Positions 1 to 13,153 are shown, counted from the first letter of the stretch. The stretch: DNA of 64,000 bases from Adineta ricciae (GCA_905250025.1 CAJNOJ010000042.1:480227-544226); one strand, 5' to 3'. The notes: generated from the sequence alone by a model not told the origin. Translations and numbers: made by a program.

Positions 1-3000
1 TTTGAGATGATGAATGATGTTGTTCGAGTTCTTGTCGGCTGGATATTATTGTAGGTGCAGAGAGTTGAGCATGGACTTGTTGTTGAGCAAGATGGAGTTG
101 CTGGATTGAGCTCATTTCGCGTTTTAACGAACTGATTTTGGACTTGGTTCGAACGAGTTCTTGCTTCATTGCACGATTTTCATCTTCGAGCCGTTTCTTT
201 TCCTAATTAAAGACAAATTCATCAACATATTTCATCGAATTACACTTCAACTTTTTAATTCTACCTCTTCGGCTTGTCTCAATCGTTCGAATATTTCATT
301 TTGCGTCGTATCGGACTTAGCAGGCAATGATCGCAAAGATTCGGTTAAAGATAATCTTCTTGAATTCAGATTCTGACTACTTCCATAGTTGATGTTCGTT
401 TTCAATGGTTGTAGGCTATTATTGGTTGAAAGGCATGTTTCATCATCATTATCGTCCAAGGTTGGAGATGTTACTAAGCCAATATCTTTACACGCCGCAG
501 TTCGAACGTGACGTCGAATTTTTCTCGGTCCAAAGAAACGTCTTGTATCATCATCGTCGTCGCTGACATCACCTTCGAGAAACGATGCTTGTCCATAGAA
601 GAGTGGAGAGGTGAACTTCTCTTGTTCATTGACTTCGGTTTTGGCTGTTGTGATACTTGCTGTAGACTCAGAAGTTCCTGTGGATGTGCTTGGAGCTGAA
701 GCTAACAAAGTTGGAGGTGGTAATGGTCGATTCCAGGTAAAGCATCGATCATTCCATTTTTCGAAACTATCTGAACAAATCAATGGCCCGCGCGGAATTA
801 ATTGTTGAGCAACAGGAGTGACATTCGTTGACGGGATACTATTCACATTGTGAGGATGTGGCGGGGATGGCGGGTGGGTGTAATAATAATCATCATTGGA
901 ATCGGATAAAACAGGTTTTCGATGTTTTAACGATGTTGACTTGTGTATATGCCAAGCTTGAGAAAGTTGATTGAATTTTTCTTGCGATAATGAGTGTGAT
1001 TCTTCATCGGATGAACTTGTGCAACTTTCCGATGTTGCTGATGAGGATGATGTGGAAGAAAAGTTGAAATCTTCTGTTTGCGTGCCTTTTTGTTTACGAG
1101 TTTTACGTATTCGAAATGAATTTCGTCCGTGACGAGGATCACCCATGGAGCCTTGTTTATTCGTTGGATGAGAACGTTTCTGCCGACATTCCATGACAAC
1201 CTGATCTTTGCAATGACGATGGGCATTGATACCACAATCTATTTGATTGAATGGAAGTGGAAGTTGGAAGAACGGTCAACGAATCTTCGATTTCGACTTA
1301 CCTTTACATTTCCATCCTTGCTTAATTAAACCCCAAAGAAGTCCGGTACAATGAACACAGAATGTTGGTTTAAAATAAGTTGTTTCATGAAAATCATGCT
1401 TGAATTCGCCCTTCAAATCATGATATTTGGCACGTAAAAAGTAACAACGCATTTCTGTTTTCGATATCATTCCATCTCTAGAACAAGCGAAGACATTCTC
1501 AATATCTATGTAATGAAAGTCTTCTTTCCACATACTGATCAGCGTCAAGTACAGTAAACGTATCGATAAATGGAAAATTTTGAGCAATTTCTTCGAACTC
1601 TGTATGTGAAATGTAACCATCGCGATCATGATCATATGTTGTAAAAACTGCTTCGACCATTGCGTTTACATGTCGTTGTATAGTTTGAATATCAATCGTT
1701 TGACTAACACCAGCTGCCCAGTCGGCAAAGACAGGACTATGTATTTGTTCTTTTTTCTTAAATCCATCCGTTGTCGTATCATTCGTTGCGTCGCCTGGCT
1801 GTAAACCTCGAGCAGCTTGATCAGGCTAAGAAAAGCGAACGAATAAAGAATCATTTCTATTGCGTATGGTCTTACCGATGACACCGATGATCGAGGTTCT
1901 CTTGCTAATGAAAGCTCGTAAATTTCATCTTCAGTATAACTTAAATCCAGCGAAAGCTACAAATAACTCAGATACGTCATTTCAAATCTCCTTAAAAGGC
2001 GACGAAATAACCTACCGTGAGTAAATTAATCAAATCATGATTTGGTTGAACAGGTGGTACGGACATCTGTAAATTCGTCAATGTTCGAAATGTAATACTC
2101 AGTTGTACCAATTTTCGAAAGTTGATCAGATCATATTCTAGTCGATCTTGCAACGCCACGTGTAGAGAAATGATATCTTTCAAGTGAACTCCACTGAAAT
2201 AAAAACTCAACATTTGCCAATAAGACTCAGAACAATCGTTACTTACATGATCGGTATCTTAAAACCATCGCAATCGCTCAAACTCTTTCGATATTGTGCA
2301 TAATTAGAATTCGAAGACAATAAATCGGTCATTTCACCGAGTAGTTTAATATCTTCCGACGACAAGCACATCATTGTTTTGGATAAGCGTGCTAGAGCAC
2401 TATGAGATATGCCGCCAATTACGGCTAAACACGTGTTAAAATTTTGTAGCTCTTTCAAATGCTAAAGAACAAATTCGAGGTTAACATGAAACGAAACGAA
2501 ATGATCAATTACTTTCGCGACGTCGAGAAATTTGTGTATGACTTCTGCTCGTTGTTTCGGTGTCATTTTACTTAACACCATACATTGTATCCATGTTGAT
2601 AAGCCATTAAAAAACTGGATAGAACGTTCGAGACGTGGATTGTCTTGGAGAGTATTCTTGATCGCATATGTTTTGTAATCTGTAAATGTTATTCGTCGAA
2701 GAATTTTCCATTCGAGATAAGTCAACTGCGCTGCTAACGTCTGAGGTTCGATGTTATTAAAGGCGAGCGAAGCAGTTTTGTTTTTCGTTTGATTTCGCAC
2801 AGTCATTTGACGCATCCAGTCAAATGACGGTCTAAACAATTGCAAACCAATTTCAAATACAATTCGTCAAAAATACCTTTCAACTTACACTTGGGAAGGA
2901 TCGACTAAATTCATACATTCTATATCACCTGATACTTCAATTAGATTCTTCATTTGTTCACAAGTTTCTTTCAATCGTTTATCCAAATCAAAATGCATGG

Positions 3001-3871
3001 GGAAGTTTTTCATCCAAAAACTACAACAATCGAATGAATATCTAGACGAAAGCGAAAAGCTATTGACCTACTTGTATGCATAGCAAATATGTAATTGATA
3101 TTCTTTATAGCTTCGTTTTTCCGCGACATTTATTGCTTTTTTATAATCATCACCTGTGTGTTTATATAGGTCATACAACATATGACTCAAATATTCGGAT
3201 TCCATAATCCATTTGTGCATGAGAAAAAACACTTTAGGAAATTCATTTTCGTTAGACATTGGTCCGTTCGTTTCTAGACCAAATCAAAATCGTTCAATGG
3301 AAACAAATGAGTTAATTTCAAACTTACGAAACGAATCCACTAGTATACGAATCAAACGATTGAGTGTGGCACCTTTCACGTGTATACCAGGTAGGATAGG
3401 TTTGTCTTCTTTAACATATTCAGGTGTTTCATTGGATTCGGAACGCGTATCGGATTCATCTCCACCACCACTGCTAATCGTTTGCTGTTTATCGATTGAC
3501 GGTACTGATTCAGTAGTAAATCGATTATTGATGAAAGTTGGATTCGTTTGTAGTTGTACTTTTTTACGATTATGCAAATGTTCATTCGTATCGATTTCGA
3601 ACGTCACTGGACTGTTTTCATCGAGATCTTGAATGTTGGAGATCGCTTGTGAACGTTTAATTGTCGCCGATAACTTATTGGAGTCATTATCGACACCTCC
3701 GAGACGTAGTTTATTTTGATGCCCGGCAAAAGACGAACATGAACTTAATGAAGAAACAGGAAAATGGTGTGAAGATGGTGACATAATTGGTAGAACTAAT
3801 GGTGAAGATGATATGGATGATTCATCGGGTGATAACGGCACCGGTTGATGAAGACTACTCGTAGTATTCAT
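1..3871 (-). CDS. RASGRP: RasGRP-like Ras guanyl-nucleotide exchange factor, copy A (3' end outside window)
   Basis: Exchange factor that loads GTP onto Ras/Rap downstream of diacylglycerol and calcium. Inferred exons (high to low): 3328-3871, 3072-3273, 2889-3020, 2513-2831, 2247-2461, 2016-2193, 1876-1956, 1536-1825, 1302-1477, 265-1238, then 1-202 running off the window. Order of domains matches the family: Ser-rich N-terminus starting MNTTSSLHQPVPL, REM-like region, CDC25/RasGEF core (FNTCLAVIGGISHSALARL), EF-hand loops (DHDRDGYISHTE type), C1 zinc finger (HDFHETTYFKPTFCVHCTG ... GWKCK, split by an intron before DCGINAHRHC), then a long disordered tail and the start of a coiled coil. All visible exons are open. 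Every exon length that can be compared equals that of copy B. It ends at base 1 only because the window does. Confidence 0.85.
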
Positions 3872-4271
3872 TCTTGCTATCTATCGACATGAGCTAGAAC
3901 AGACAAGTAAACATGCTCATATATGCACAGGAGGAGAGAGAGAGAGAGGTGTACTAGAAGAAAAACAAGAATTTGTTGTGTTCCCATGAGGACGTTCGAG
4001 AGAAAATCTAAATGAAATTTACAGCTGATGCTTCATATTTCTTTTCCTTTCAGGCTGCTTTTTATTCTTCATTTATAAAATAATATTGATACTCGCCGTC
4101 AAATGAATATAATAGTGATGACGCACATGTATACAATATATTCTTGTCATTTAACTGAACTCCGACATTCCGAAAGCATGTAGGAGGAAATAGATAAATA
4201 AAAACAGCTAAGCAAAAAAGAATAACTAGTTCATCGTCAACGTCATTGCTCGATGGAAAAGAGAACTTGTA
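1..4271. repeat. Large direct duplication, unit A
   Basis: Bases 1-4271 match 9287-13557 in the same orientation, covering the RasGRP gene from its last exon through its promoter. Differences are scattered substitutions and few small indels; my reading suggests roughly 97% identity, not computed. Identity continues about 400 bases upstream of the start codon and stops at 4271, the position matching the base just before the N at 13558. The left limit is hidden by the window edge. Confidence 0.9.
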
Positions 4272-4667
4272 CATTCTACTCGATTATGCTCTTTACGTCA
4301 CTCAGTTCAGAAGACAAAACAACTATTTTCTCTTAAATTACATTGAATTAACGAGATAGAAACAAAAGAATATGTTTACAATGATAATATTGATTCATCG
4401 AAGACTTACCATATGTTTGGAATGATGAATACTGCTACATTTCATCGTGGTCGGCCTGAATGTTGATAATAATCAATCATTCAATCAATAAATTAATCAA
4501 GCATAGTCGTAATTGTCATTCGTTGTCTATTTAACATAGTAAATTATGAAGTATGAGAACAATCAAACAAAGATCCGAAGAGACGAATGCTGATAATTCA
4601 CGATGATGATCTAGAAACTTTGTGTGTATGTGAATATAAGTAAAAAGAAAAGAAAAGATTCCTACTG

Positions 4668-4833
4668 CGGCTCAAATGATGGTTTGCTTGCCGTGCGTAA
4701 GGGAAATACGAGACTTGAAAGTCCTTTGGAGGTGTAGTATTGCGTTTTGTGGAAATTTTTGATACGGCTCGTCGGTACGAGACGTTTTCGTCAATAAACT
4801 TCGATTATCTTTTATGAGGAATAGGTTTGATTT
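4668..4833 (+). repeat. Inverted-repeat arm, partner at 14807-14971
   Basis: About 165 bases from CGGCTCAAATGATGG to AATAGGTTTGATTT recur reverse-complemented at 14807-14971 with moderate divergence. The arm ends directly against the N at 4834, so the homology limit and the undetermined base coincide. Confidence 0.8.
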
Positions 4834-4834
4834 N
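4834..4834. other. Undetermined base at a homology boundary
   Basis: A single N lies inside TTTGATTT-N-AAGACG. On its left the sequence matches the reverse complement of 14807-14971; on its right it does not. A lone N at such a point suggests a contig join or polished misassembly rather than ordinary base uncertainty. Inference only. Confidence 0.6.
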
Positions 4835-5907
4835 AAGACGAAGAAAGAGAAAGGAAAGGTAAAATTTCTTCCGCAAACTCGGTCGCCATCGTACACATCT
4901 AATTGACAAAAAAACAACAGAGCTAAAATACACGTACACACACGCACTATATAGTCTTTTCTCTCGAGGAAAAGAAAAGAGAAGAAGAAGAAGAAGAAGA
5001 AGTTCACTTTTATTCATTTCTTCCTCTCCTTTTTCGTTCTTTCTTCTTGTTTTAGTTGGATATTTATATAATATGTAGGAGAAAAAAAATGTAACGATGA
5101 CAAATGAAATCAAAATGCTGAAGACGTCAAACGGTCGCTTTTCTCGTCTTTCCTTTCTTTCTTCTTTTTATTTCTCAACGATTTTTATTTTACAATGATC
5201 CCGTTGCTTTTAACTGTCTTGAGCGAAAAGAAAATGATAGAGTATGAAATGTTTCACATACATACACACACACAGGAGGCTGAATCACATCTCATTATTA
5301 AGTGTGGATGTGTGTACATAGAGATCAACTGATCCGATGGATTGGTGTCGGTAAGAGAAATGAATAGCGCGCGGTGTGTGGGAGCTTGATTGATTTGGAT
5401 TCTCTCGAACGAGATCATGTAGGAGAAAACGTGTTACAACGAAACACCTTTAAATCCATGATGGCATTATATTTTTTTTAATGAATGAACACACACTTGA
5501 TAAATTATATGGTTTCATCTGAGAGAAGTCAAGTGCACTCGTTTTTTCACTGATTTTATCATTATGTCTCGAGTATACTTTTTCGTCGTGGACATGCCGT
5601 CCTTTCATGCAAATAATGACTATAACATTGGACTATTTTTATAATTTCAATCAATAATGAATATGTTTGTTAGTACGACATGTTTCCTTGTTTAAATCGA
5701 CGAAAAAAAACTTGATTTTTCCGCTGTATGTACACATTTGATCCATTCATGTGGAACATTTACCACTATTTGTGGGCACCTATTTGTACGCACGAACGTC
5801 TGGTCTCAGAATATCTTCTTTTACCAACGAGTACCAACGATATAAGTTATTAAAGGAACGAGAAATAGAAGGTCTGCTGAGTTGAACTGGTAATCCGAAA
5901 GGACAAT

Positions 5908-7044
5908 ATGGGTGGCATGATGAGTCTGAATTCATTCTTGGAGTTGATATTTGACAATTTATCATATTCTCTTCTAGGTCAAATTCCTCGTTCAAATTTC
6001 AGAGATCCATTTGTTGGTAAAAAAGCGCGTATTCATGGTAAACCATATTTATTTCAACGACGACTAGGTGCTGGTGGTTTCGGTAATCAGATGATCAGTT
6101 TGTTTTTCTTGTTGATGTAATTAGATCAATTTAGGCACTGTGTATTCTGCTCGTGCGCCTGACGGCAGTAGTGTGGCAATTAAAGTAATTGATATCAATA
6201 GAATACGAGGTGCCGGTGAGAATCTTGTTGCATCTTATCTAACGGAAGTGAAAAATCTCGAACAGTTAAGACAAGAATCACGACATGTTGTGAAGATTTA
6301 CGATTTCGATTTCGATTCTCGATCTGGTCGAGGTAAGCATTTCGGCGAAGAGTAAAGACATATGCTAATTGATTTCTCTTAGCTTATATTGTCATGGAAT
6401 TAGGTGGTGAAAATCTTGCCAAATTAATTTACCGTTTACACGCAGCCCAACCTAAATCGCGTCCTCCTGGGACGTTTATTGATCCGGTTATTCGAAAGGA
6501 AATTTGGCGGCAAATGGTTAGTATTGTTCAGACGTTGACAGGAAAAAATATTGTTCATATGGACCTTAAGCCAGATAATGTTATTCTCTTCGGTGATGTC
6601 CTTAAAATTGTTGATTTAGGCATATCAAAGAAAGGTAATATGTTAGGGTATGTCCTTCGCTGCACATCATGTTGATTTTTTAATCTCGTTCTTGATTTAG
6701 ACATGCTGGTGTGGGCACACCATTGTTCAGGTGAGCTGAATTTCATTCTCAAACTTCGAAATCCATGTGTTATTTCTAGTGCGCCTGAAGTAATGCAAGA
6801 TGTTCGCGGTAGCCGTCGAATGTATGGTCCGAAAGCCGATGTTTGGTCACTAGGTGCAATTCTCTATGCAATGACGTATGGTCAGCCACCAAAATACACA
6901 TCTCGAGCAGCAGAGCCTCCATCTGGGCAGGCGGCTTCACGGGATCGTTCTCTTATTGATATACTTCGTCGAATGCTTGTTCTCGATCCACATTCGCGTG
7001 CTGATATCAATTCAGTTCTACATCACCCTTATACGCGTCGTTAA
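5908..7044 (+). CDS. TTK: Mps1/TTK-like dual-specificity protein kinase, kinase domain only
   Basis: Spindle-checkpoint-type kinase by similarity. Inferred exons 5908-6082, 6135-6332, 6383-6647, a 30-base micro-exon 6701-6730, and 6780-7044, giving 310 residues in frame. Visible: glycine loop RLGAGGFGTVYSAR, VAIKVIDINRIRG lysine, catalytic loop VHMDLKPDN (HMD, not HRD), metal loop DLG in place of DFG, APEV, and PKADVWSLGAILYAMTYG, very like TTK, ending HHPYTRR. Human TTK is over 800 residues, so the N-terminal TPR part is absent here. The start is uncertain: the first 24 residues read like intron and a splice acceptor sits at about 5980, so a short upstream exon is possible. POLR1C follows 136 bases downstream on the same strand. 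Confidence 0.75.
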
Positions 7045-7112
7045 AATGCTCTTTTTCTTCTCGCTTCAGTTGTTCAAGTGCGAGACGATTTTGTATGCAA
7101 AAATGATCATTA

Positions 7113-7180
7113 AATAAAATATTTTCTGTTTTATATGTTTAACATGAAAAGAACATGAGTCGTTTCCTTCAATTTTTCAG
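7113..7180 (+). promoter_or_regulatory. Poly(A) signal followed by candidate spliced-leader acceptor
   Basis: The gap between the TTK-like stop and the POLR1C start holds AATAAA at 7113-7118 and a pyrimidine-rich acceptor TTCCTTCAATTTTTCAG whose AG ends at 7180, immediately before the POLR1C ATG. No upstream coding exon for POLR1C is visible in frame. Spliced-leader trans-splicing is known in bdelloid rotifers; assigning it here is inference. Confidence 0.5.
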
Positions 7181-8721
7181 ATGACATCGATCAACGATAT
7201 TCGAACGAAAATCAAATTAGAAGATACCGAACTTCTGAATGTAAATTAATCGATAGATATGAAACGATTTCGTACGAAGATATGTTTGTTTTTAGACGAC
7301 ATCAACAAACTTTCCCGGGAATTATCCAGGTTACGATGATCGTTTAAATCTAGATGAATTCAAAAAAGTAATCATGAGATGTCTTTCAAAAACATGACGA
7401 ATGAATTCGGTTTGTTTTCAGAAACTCCAAATTCAGATTTTGAATTTAAATGATACCACAACTGAATTTGATATCATTGGCACTGACGCATCGATTACAA
7501 ATGCATTTCGTCGTATACTCATTGCTGAATTGCCATCAATGGTGAGCTACGAAAACTCTACGATAAATAAACCATCTCATCTTCTGTAGGCTATTGAAAA
7601 AGTTCATATCACGGAAAACTCATCGGTTTTACCAGACGATGTACTTGCTCACCGGCTAGGCTTAATTCCATTGCGTGCCGATGCTCGGTTATTTGTGGAC
7701 AAAGCGCCTGGTGATACACGAGAATGTGAAGAAGATACATTAATCTTTAAACTCAGAGTAATATGTAAGAAAAATCCGAAAGCAACCGCAGACGGAAGTG
7801 ATGATCCAAAAAATCTCTATATTAATAGCAGCGGTAAGATAAAAAGAAGAGAAGATTGTCTTTTGATGACCTTGCTTGTTTGCTAGTTTATACGGAGCAC
7901 ATGGAATGGATACCAATTGGCAGTCAAGCAACAAAGGTTTGGTGGAGTTTCGATTTTCACAAATGAAAATTCGATGGAGAATGTTTTAGTATAAAGTCGA
8001 GGATATTGGACCAGTGTTTAATGATATTTTGATTGTTAAACTCCGTCCGGGCCAAGTAAGTTATTCGTTTGTCAAAAGAAGATCATTTTTTGTTTGGTGA
8101 TGTTAGGAAATAGATCTCAAACTCGTCTGTCATAAAGGTATCGGCCGTGATCATGCCAAATTCTCACCAGTTTGTAAGCAACACATTCTAAAAAGAGAAC
8201 AGAACGAATGTTCACCATCCCACGATCCATTTAGGTACGGCATCTTATCGTCTAATGCCGGAGATTATCTTAAAAGAGCCAATTTATGATCAATACGCCG
8301 AAGAATTACAAAAATGTTTTACACCAGGTGTTATCGAACTCGAAGACGATAAGAACGGTAATTATATTTTCATCGACGAACAATCAGTCTTGTTGTCATA
8401 ATTGGTCGATTTAAAACTGTCGATATTAATTTAGGTCGCCGTCGTGCTGTTGTCGCCAAGCCACGTCTCGATATGTGTAGCCGTGAAGCACTTCGTCATC
8501 CGGAATTCAAAGATTGCATTGAATTGAACAAAATTCGTGATCACTTCATTTGTCGGTATCATTTTTGTGTTTTCTCATTGGAATTTCTCTTTCGTTTTCT
8601 AGTTAGCATCGAAAGTGCTGGTGCTGTTCCACCTGATCAGCTGTTTATCGATGCAATCAAACTACTCATGTCGAAATGCGATCGACTATTACAAGAAATC
8701 GATGGTAATGCAAACAATTAA
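7181..8721 (+). CDS. POLR1C: RNA polymerases I and III subunit RPAC1 (AC40)
   Basis: Alpha-like subunit shared by nuclear RNA polymerases I and III, partner of RPAC2. Ten exons: 7181-7240, 7296-7367, 7422-7541, 7590-7833, 7887-7936, 7990-8055, 8107-8173, 8235-8357, 8435-8551, 8603-8721; total 345 residues, close to the family length of about 346. Visible: FPGNYPGYDD near residue 25, the alpha motif NAFRRILIAELPSMAIEKV, LAHRLGLIPL, the insert KNPKATADGSDDPKNLY, CRREAL-like CSREALRHPEF, and the end DHFIFSIESAG ... LLMSKCDRLLQEID. The last intron must start at 8552 (GTCGGT) because only this restores DHFIFSIES; the better-looking GTATC donor causes a stop. Start chosen because an acceptor-like AG abuts the ATG. 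Confidence 0.93.
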
Positions 8722-8984
8722 TAATCAAATATTTTTCTTCATCGAATGTATTTGTTATTGTTTTCTTTTTTGTTATGTTAAAAAGAGAAAAATACACATG
8801 AATAAGACGACAAAAGGAATGTACCAGCACTCCATTGAATAAAAAGAAAAGAAAACAAACGTCGACACAATGGCAGTTCTGTTTATATATATATACGCTT
8901 CTCAATGTTGTACTTCGTAACTAGAAGGATCTATATACAAGAGAATGAATGTCCAGCATTCAGAAAAGGCGTGTCCGTGTATTT

Positions 8985-11900
8985 TTAAACCGTACTGTCT
9001 TTCTCTCGTTGCAATGTTTCAGTCAGATAGAGTCGTAATTGTTCATCGGATGGTTCACATTGGGTTGCAGAAGATGTGGAATGAATTGGACGATGATTTC
9101 GTTGATGATCAGTGGATGTCGATGGTACTAGATCTGAAAAATGAATGATTGCCGCTGGTGGTGAAAATGACGTTGTTTGAGTCGATTGTACCGAACAAGT
9201 TGGAATTGGCTCATGCTGATGCGAATGTAATTTCATGTGATCATTAGTTTCAGAAAAATATGAAAATACCGATGGTTTTAAATAGGTTTGAGATGATGAA
9301 TGATGTTGTTCGAGTTCTTGTCGGCTGGATATTATTGTGGGTGCAGAGAGTTGAGCATGAACTTGTTGTTGAGCAAGATGGAGTTGCTGAATTGAGCTCA
9401 TTTCGCGCTTTAACGAACTAATTTTGGATTTGGTTCGAACCAGTTCTTGTTTCATAGCACGATTTTCATCTTCGAGCCGTTTCTTTTCCTAATTAAAGAC
9501 AAATTCACCAACATATTTCATCGAATTACACTTCAAACTTTTAGTCTTACCTCTTCAGCTTGTCTCAATCGTTCGAATATTTCATTTTGCGTCGTATCGG
9601 ACTTAGCCGGCAATGACCGCAAAGATTCGGTTAAAGATAACCTTCTTGAATTGAGATTCTGACTACTTCCATAGTTGGTGTTCGTTTTCAGTGGTTGTAG
9701 GCTATTATTGGTTGAAAGGCATGTTTCATCATCATTATCGTCCAAGGTTGGAGATGTTACTAAGCCAATCTCTTTACACGCTGCAGTTCGAATGTGGCGT
9801 CGAATTTTTCTGGGCCCAAAGAAACGTCGTGTGTCATCATCGTCGTCGCTGACATCACCTTCGAGAAATGATGCTTGTCCATAGAAGAGTGGAGAGATGA
9901 ACTTCTCTTGTTCATTGACTTCGGTTTTGGCTGTTGTGATACTTGTCGTAGACTCAGAAGTTCCTGTGGATGTGCTTGGAGCTGACGCTAACAAAGTTGG
10001 CGGTGGTAATGGTCGATTCCAGGTAAAGCATCGATCATTCCATTTTTCGAAGCTATCTGAACAAATCAATGGACCGCGTGGAATTAATTGTTGAGCAACA
10101 GGAGTGACATTCGTTGACGGGATATTATTTACATTGTGAGGATGTGGTGGAGAGGGTGGATGAGTGTAATAATAATCATCATTGGAATCGGATAGAACAG
10201 GTTTTCGATGTTTTAACGATGCTGACTTGTGTATATGCCAAGCTTGAGAAAGTTGATTGAATTTTTCTTGCGATAATGAGTGTGATTCTTCATCGGATGA
10301 ACTCGTGCAACTTTCCGATGTTGCTGACGAAGATGATGTGGAAGAAAAGTTGAAATCTTCTGTTTGCGTGCCTTTTTGTTTACGAGTTTTACGTATTCGA
10401 AACGAATTTCGTCCGTGACGAGGATCACCCATGGAGCCTTGTTTATTCGCTGGATGAGAACGTTTCTGTCGACATTCCATGACAACCTGATCTTTGCAAT
10501 GACGATGGGCATTGATACCACAATCTATTTGATTGAATAGAAGTGGACGTTGAAAGAACTGTAAACGAATCTTTGAATTAGACTGACCTTTACATTTCCA
10601 TCCTTGCTTAATTAAGCCCCAAAGAAGTCCGGTACAATGAACACAGAATGTTGGTTTAAAATAAGTTGTTTCATGAAAATCATGCTTGAATTCGCCTTTC
10701 AAATCATGATATTTGGCACGTAAAAAGTAACAACGCATCTCTGTTTTCGATATCATTCCATCTCTAGAACAAGCGAAGACATTCTCAACATCTATGTAAT
10801 GAAAGTCTTCTTTCCACATACTGATCAGCATCAAGTACAGTAAACGTATCGATAAATGGAAAATTTTGAGCAATTTCTTCGAACTCGGTATGCGAAATGT
10901 AACCATCGCGGTCATGATCATACGTTGTAAAAACTGCTTCAACCATTGCGTTCACATGTCGTTGTATAGTTTGAATATCAATCGTTTGACTAACACCGGC
11001 CGCCCAGTCGGCAAAGACAGGACTATGTATTTGTTCTTTTTTCTTAAATCCATCCGCTGTCGTATCATTCGTTGCGTCGCCTGGCTGTAAACCTCGACCA
11101 GCTTGATCAGGCTATGGAAAGCAAACGAATAAAGAATCATTTCTATTATATGTCTTACCGATGACACCGATGATCGAGGTTCTCTTGCTAATGAAAGCTC
11201 GTAAATTTCATCCTCAGTATAACTTAAATCTAGCGAAAGCTAAAAATAACTCAGATACGTCGTTTCAAATTTCCTTGAAAGGTGACAAAATGACCTACCG
11301 TGAGTAAATTAATCAAATCATGATTTGGTTGAACAGGTGGCACAGACATCTGTAAATTCGTCAATGTTCGAAATGTAATACTCAGTTGTACCAATTTCCG
11401 AAAGTTGATCAAATCATACTCCAGTCGATCTTGCAACGCCACGTGTAGAGAAATAATATCTTTCAAATGAACTCCACTGAAATGAAAACTCAACATTTGC
11501 CAATAGGACCAAAACAATCTCCACTTACATGATTGGTATCTTAAATCCATCGCAATCACTCAAACTCTTTCGATACTGTGCATAATTAGAATTCGAAGAT
11601 AATAAATCGGTCATTTCACCGAGTAGTTTAATATCTTCCGACGACAAGCACATCATTGTTTTGGATAAACGTGCTAGAGCGCTGTGAGATATTCCGCCAA
11701 TCACGGCTAAACATGTGTTAAAATTTTGTAGTTCTTTCAAATGCTAAAGAGCAAATTTGAGGTTAACACGAAACGAAACAAAACGATCAATTACTTTCGC
11801 CACATCGAGAAATTTGTGTATGACTTCTGCTCGTTGTTTTGGCGTCATTTTACTTAACACCATACATTGTATCCATGTTGATAAGCCATTAAAAAACTGG

Positions 11901-13153
11901 ATAGAACGTTCGAGACGTGGATTGTCTTGAAGAGTATTCTTGATCGCATATGTTTTGTAATCTGTAAATGTTATTCGTCGAAGAATTTTCCATTCGAGAT
12001 AAGTCAACTGCGCTGCTAACGTCTGAGGTTCGATGCTATTGAAGGCGAGCGAAACAGTTTTGTTTTTCGTTTGATTTCGCACGGTCATTTGACGCATCCA
12101 ATCAAATGACGGTCTAAACAATCGCAAATCAATTTTGAATACAATTCGTCAAAGATACCTTTCAACTTACACTTGGGAAGGATCGACTAAATTCATACGT
12201 TCTATATCACCTGATACTTCAATTAAATTCTTCATTTGTTCACAAGTTTCTTTCAATCGTTTATCCAAATCAAAATGCATGGGGAAGTTTTTCATCCAAA
12301 AACTACAACAATCGAATGAATATCTAAACGAAAGCGACAAGCTATTGTCCTACTTGTATGCATAGCAAATATGTAATTGATATTCTTTATAGCTTCGTTT
12401 TTCCGCGACATTTATTGCTTTTTTATAATCATCACCTGTGTGTTTGTATAGGTCATACAACATATGACTCAAATATTCGGATTCCATAATCCACTTGTGC
12501 ATGAGAAAAAACACTCTAGGAAATTCATTTTCGTCAGACATTGTTCCGTTCGTTTCTAGGCCAAATCAAAATCGTTCAATAGAAACGAGTGAGCTTATTT
12601 CAAACTTACGAAATGAATCGACTAGTATACGGATCAAACGATTGAGTGTGGCACCTTTTACGTGTATACCAGGTAGGATAGGTTTGTCTTCTTTGACATA
12701 TTCAGGTGTTTCATTGGATTCGGATCGCGTATCGGACTCATCTCCACCACCACTGCTAATCGTTTGCTGTTTATCGATTGACGGCACTGATTCAGTGGTA
12801 AATCGATTATTGATGAAAGTTGGATTCGTTTGTAGTTGTACTTTTTTACGATTATGCAGATGTTCATTTGTATCGATTTCGAACGTCACTGGACTGTTTT
12901 CATCGAGATCTTGAATGTTGGAGATTGCTTGTGAACGTTTAATTGTTGCCGATAACTTGTTGGAGTCACTATCCACGCCTCCGAGACGTAGTTTATTTTG
13001 ATGTCCGGCAAAAGACGAACATGAACTTAATGAAGGGACAGGAAAATGGTGTGAAGACGGTGACATAATTGGTAGAACTAATGGTGAAGATGATATGGAT
13101 GATTCATCGGGTGATAACGGCACCGGTTGATGAAGACTACTCGTAGTATTCAT
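8985..13153 (-). CDS. RASGRP: RasGRP-like Ras guanyl-nucleotide exchange factor, copy B
   Basis: Complete copy: exons 12610-13153, 12354-12555, 12171-12302, 11795-12113, 11529-11743, 11299-11476, 11159-11239, 10822-11111, 10588-10763, 9551-10524, 8985-9488; 1204 residues in frame. Domains: disordered Ser-rich start (about 1-150), REM (about 170-300), CDC25 core (about 330-560; IIGVHLKDIISLHV, FRKLVQL), two EF-hand loops (DHDRDGYISHTE and DADQDGMISKTE, about 620-665), C1 (about 680-730, HX12CX2C ... CX2CX4HX2CX7C), long Ser/Asp-rich linker with an acidic DVSDDDDDTRR tract, and C-terminal coiled coil (RLRQAEEEKRLEDENRAMK). RasGRPs are usually 600-800 residues, so the tail is long. The acidic and Ser-rich tail and the coiled coil are what lengthen it. 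Copy A differs by few substitutions. Confidence 0.92.

Larger units (their letters stand above)
3872..5907. other. Intergenic region between RasGRP copy A and the TTK-like kinase
   Basis: No gene recognised. It holds the conserved upstream region of RasGRP (to 4271), purine-rich tracts including an AGA run near 4982-5003, an inverted-repeat arm (4668-4833) and an undetermined base at 4834. A minus-strand open frame at 5780-5995 has protein-like composition but no start context, splice partner or recognised family. Confidence 0.6.

Noticed and set aside
3213..3632. 139-codon + strand frame, repeated at 12495-12914
   Set aside because: It is antisense to the first RasGRP exon and is present in both copies only because the locus is duplicated.
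6635..6700. Intron donor GTAATA at 6635 in the TTK-like gene
   Set aside because: It breaks the frame into the next exon; the GTATGT donor at 6648 keeps HAGVGTPLFSAPEV in frame.
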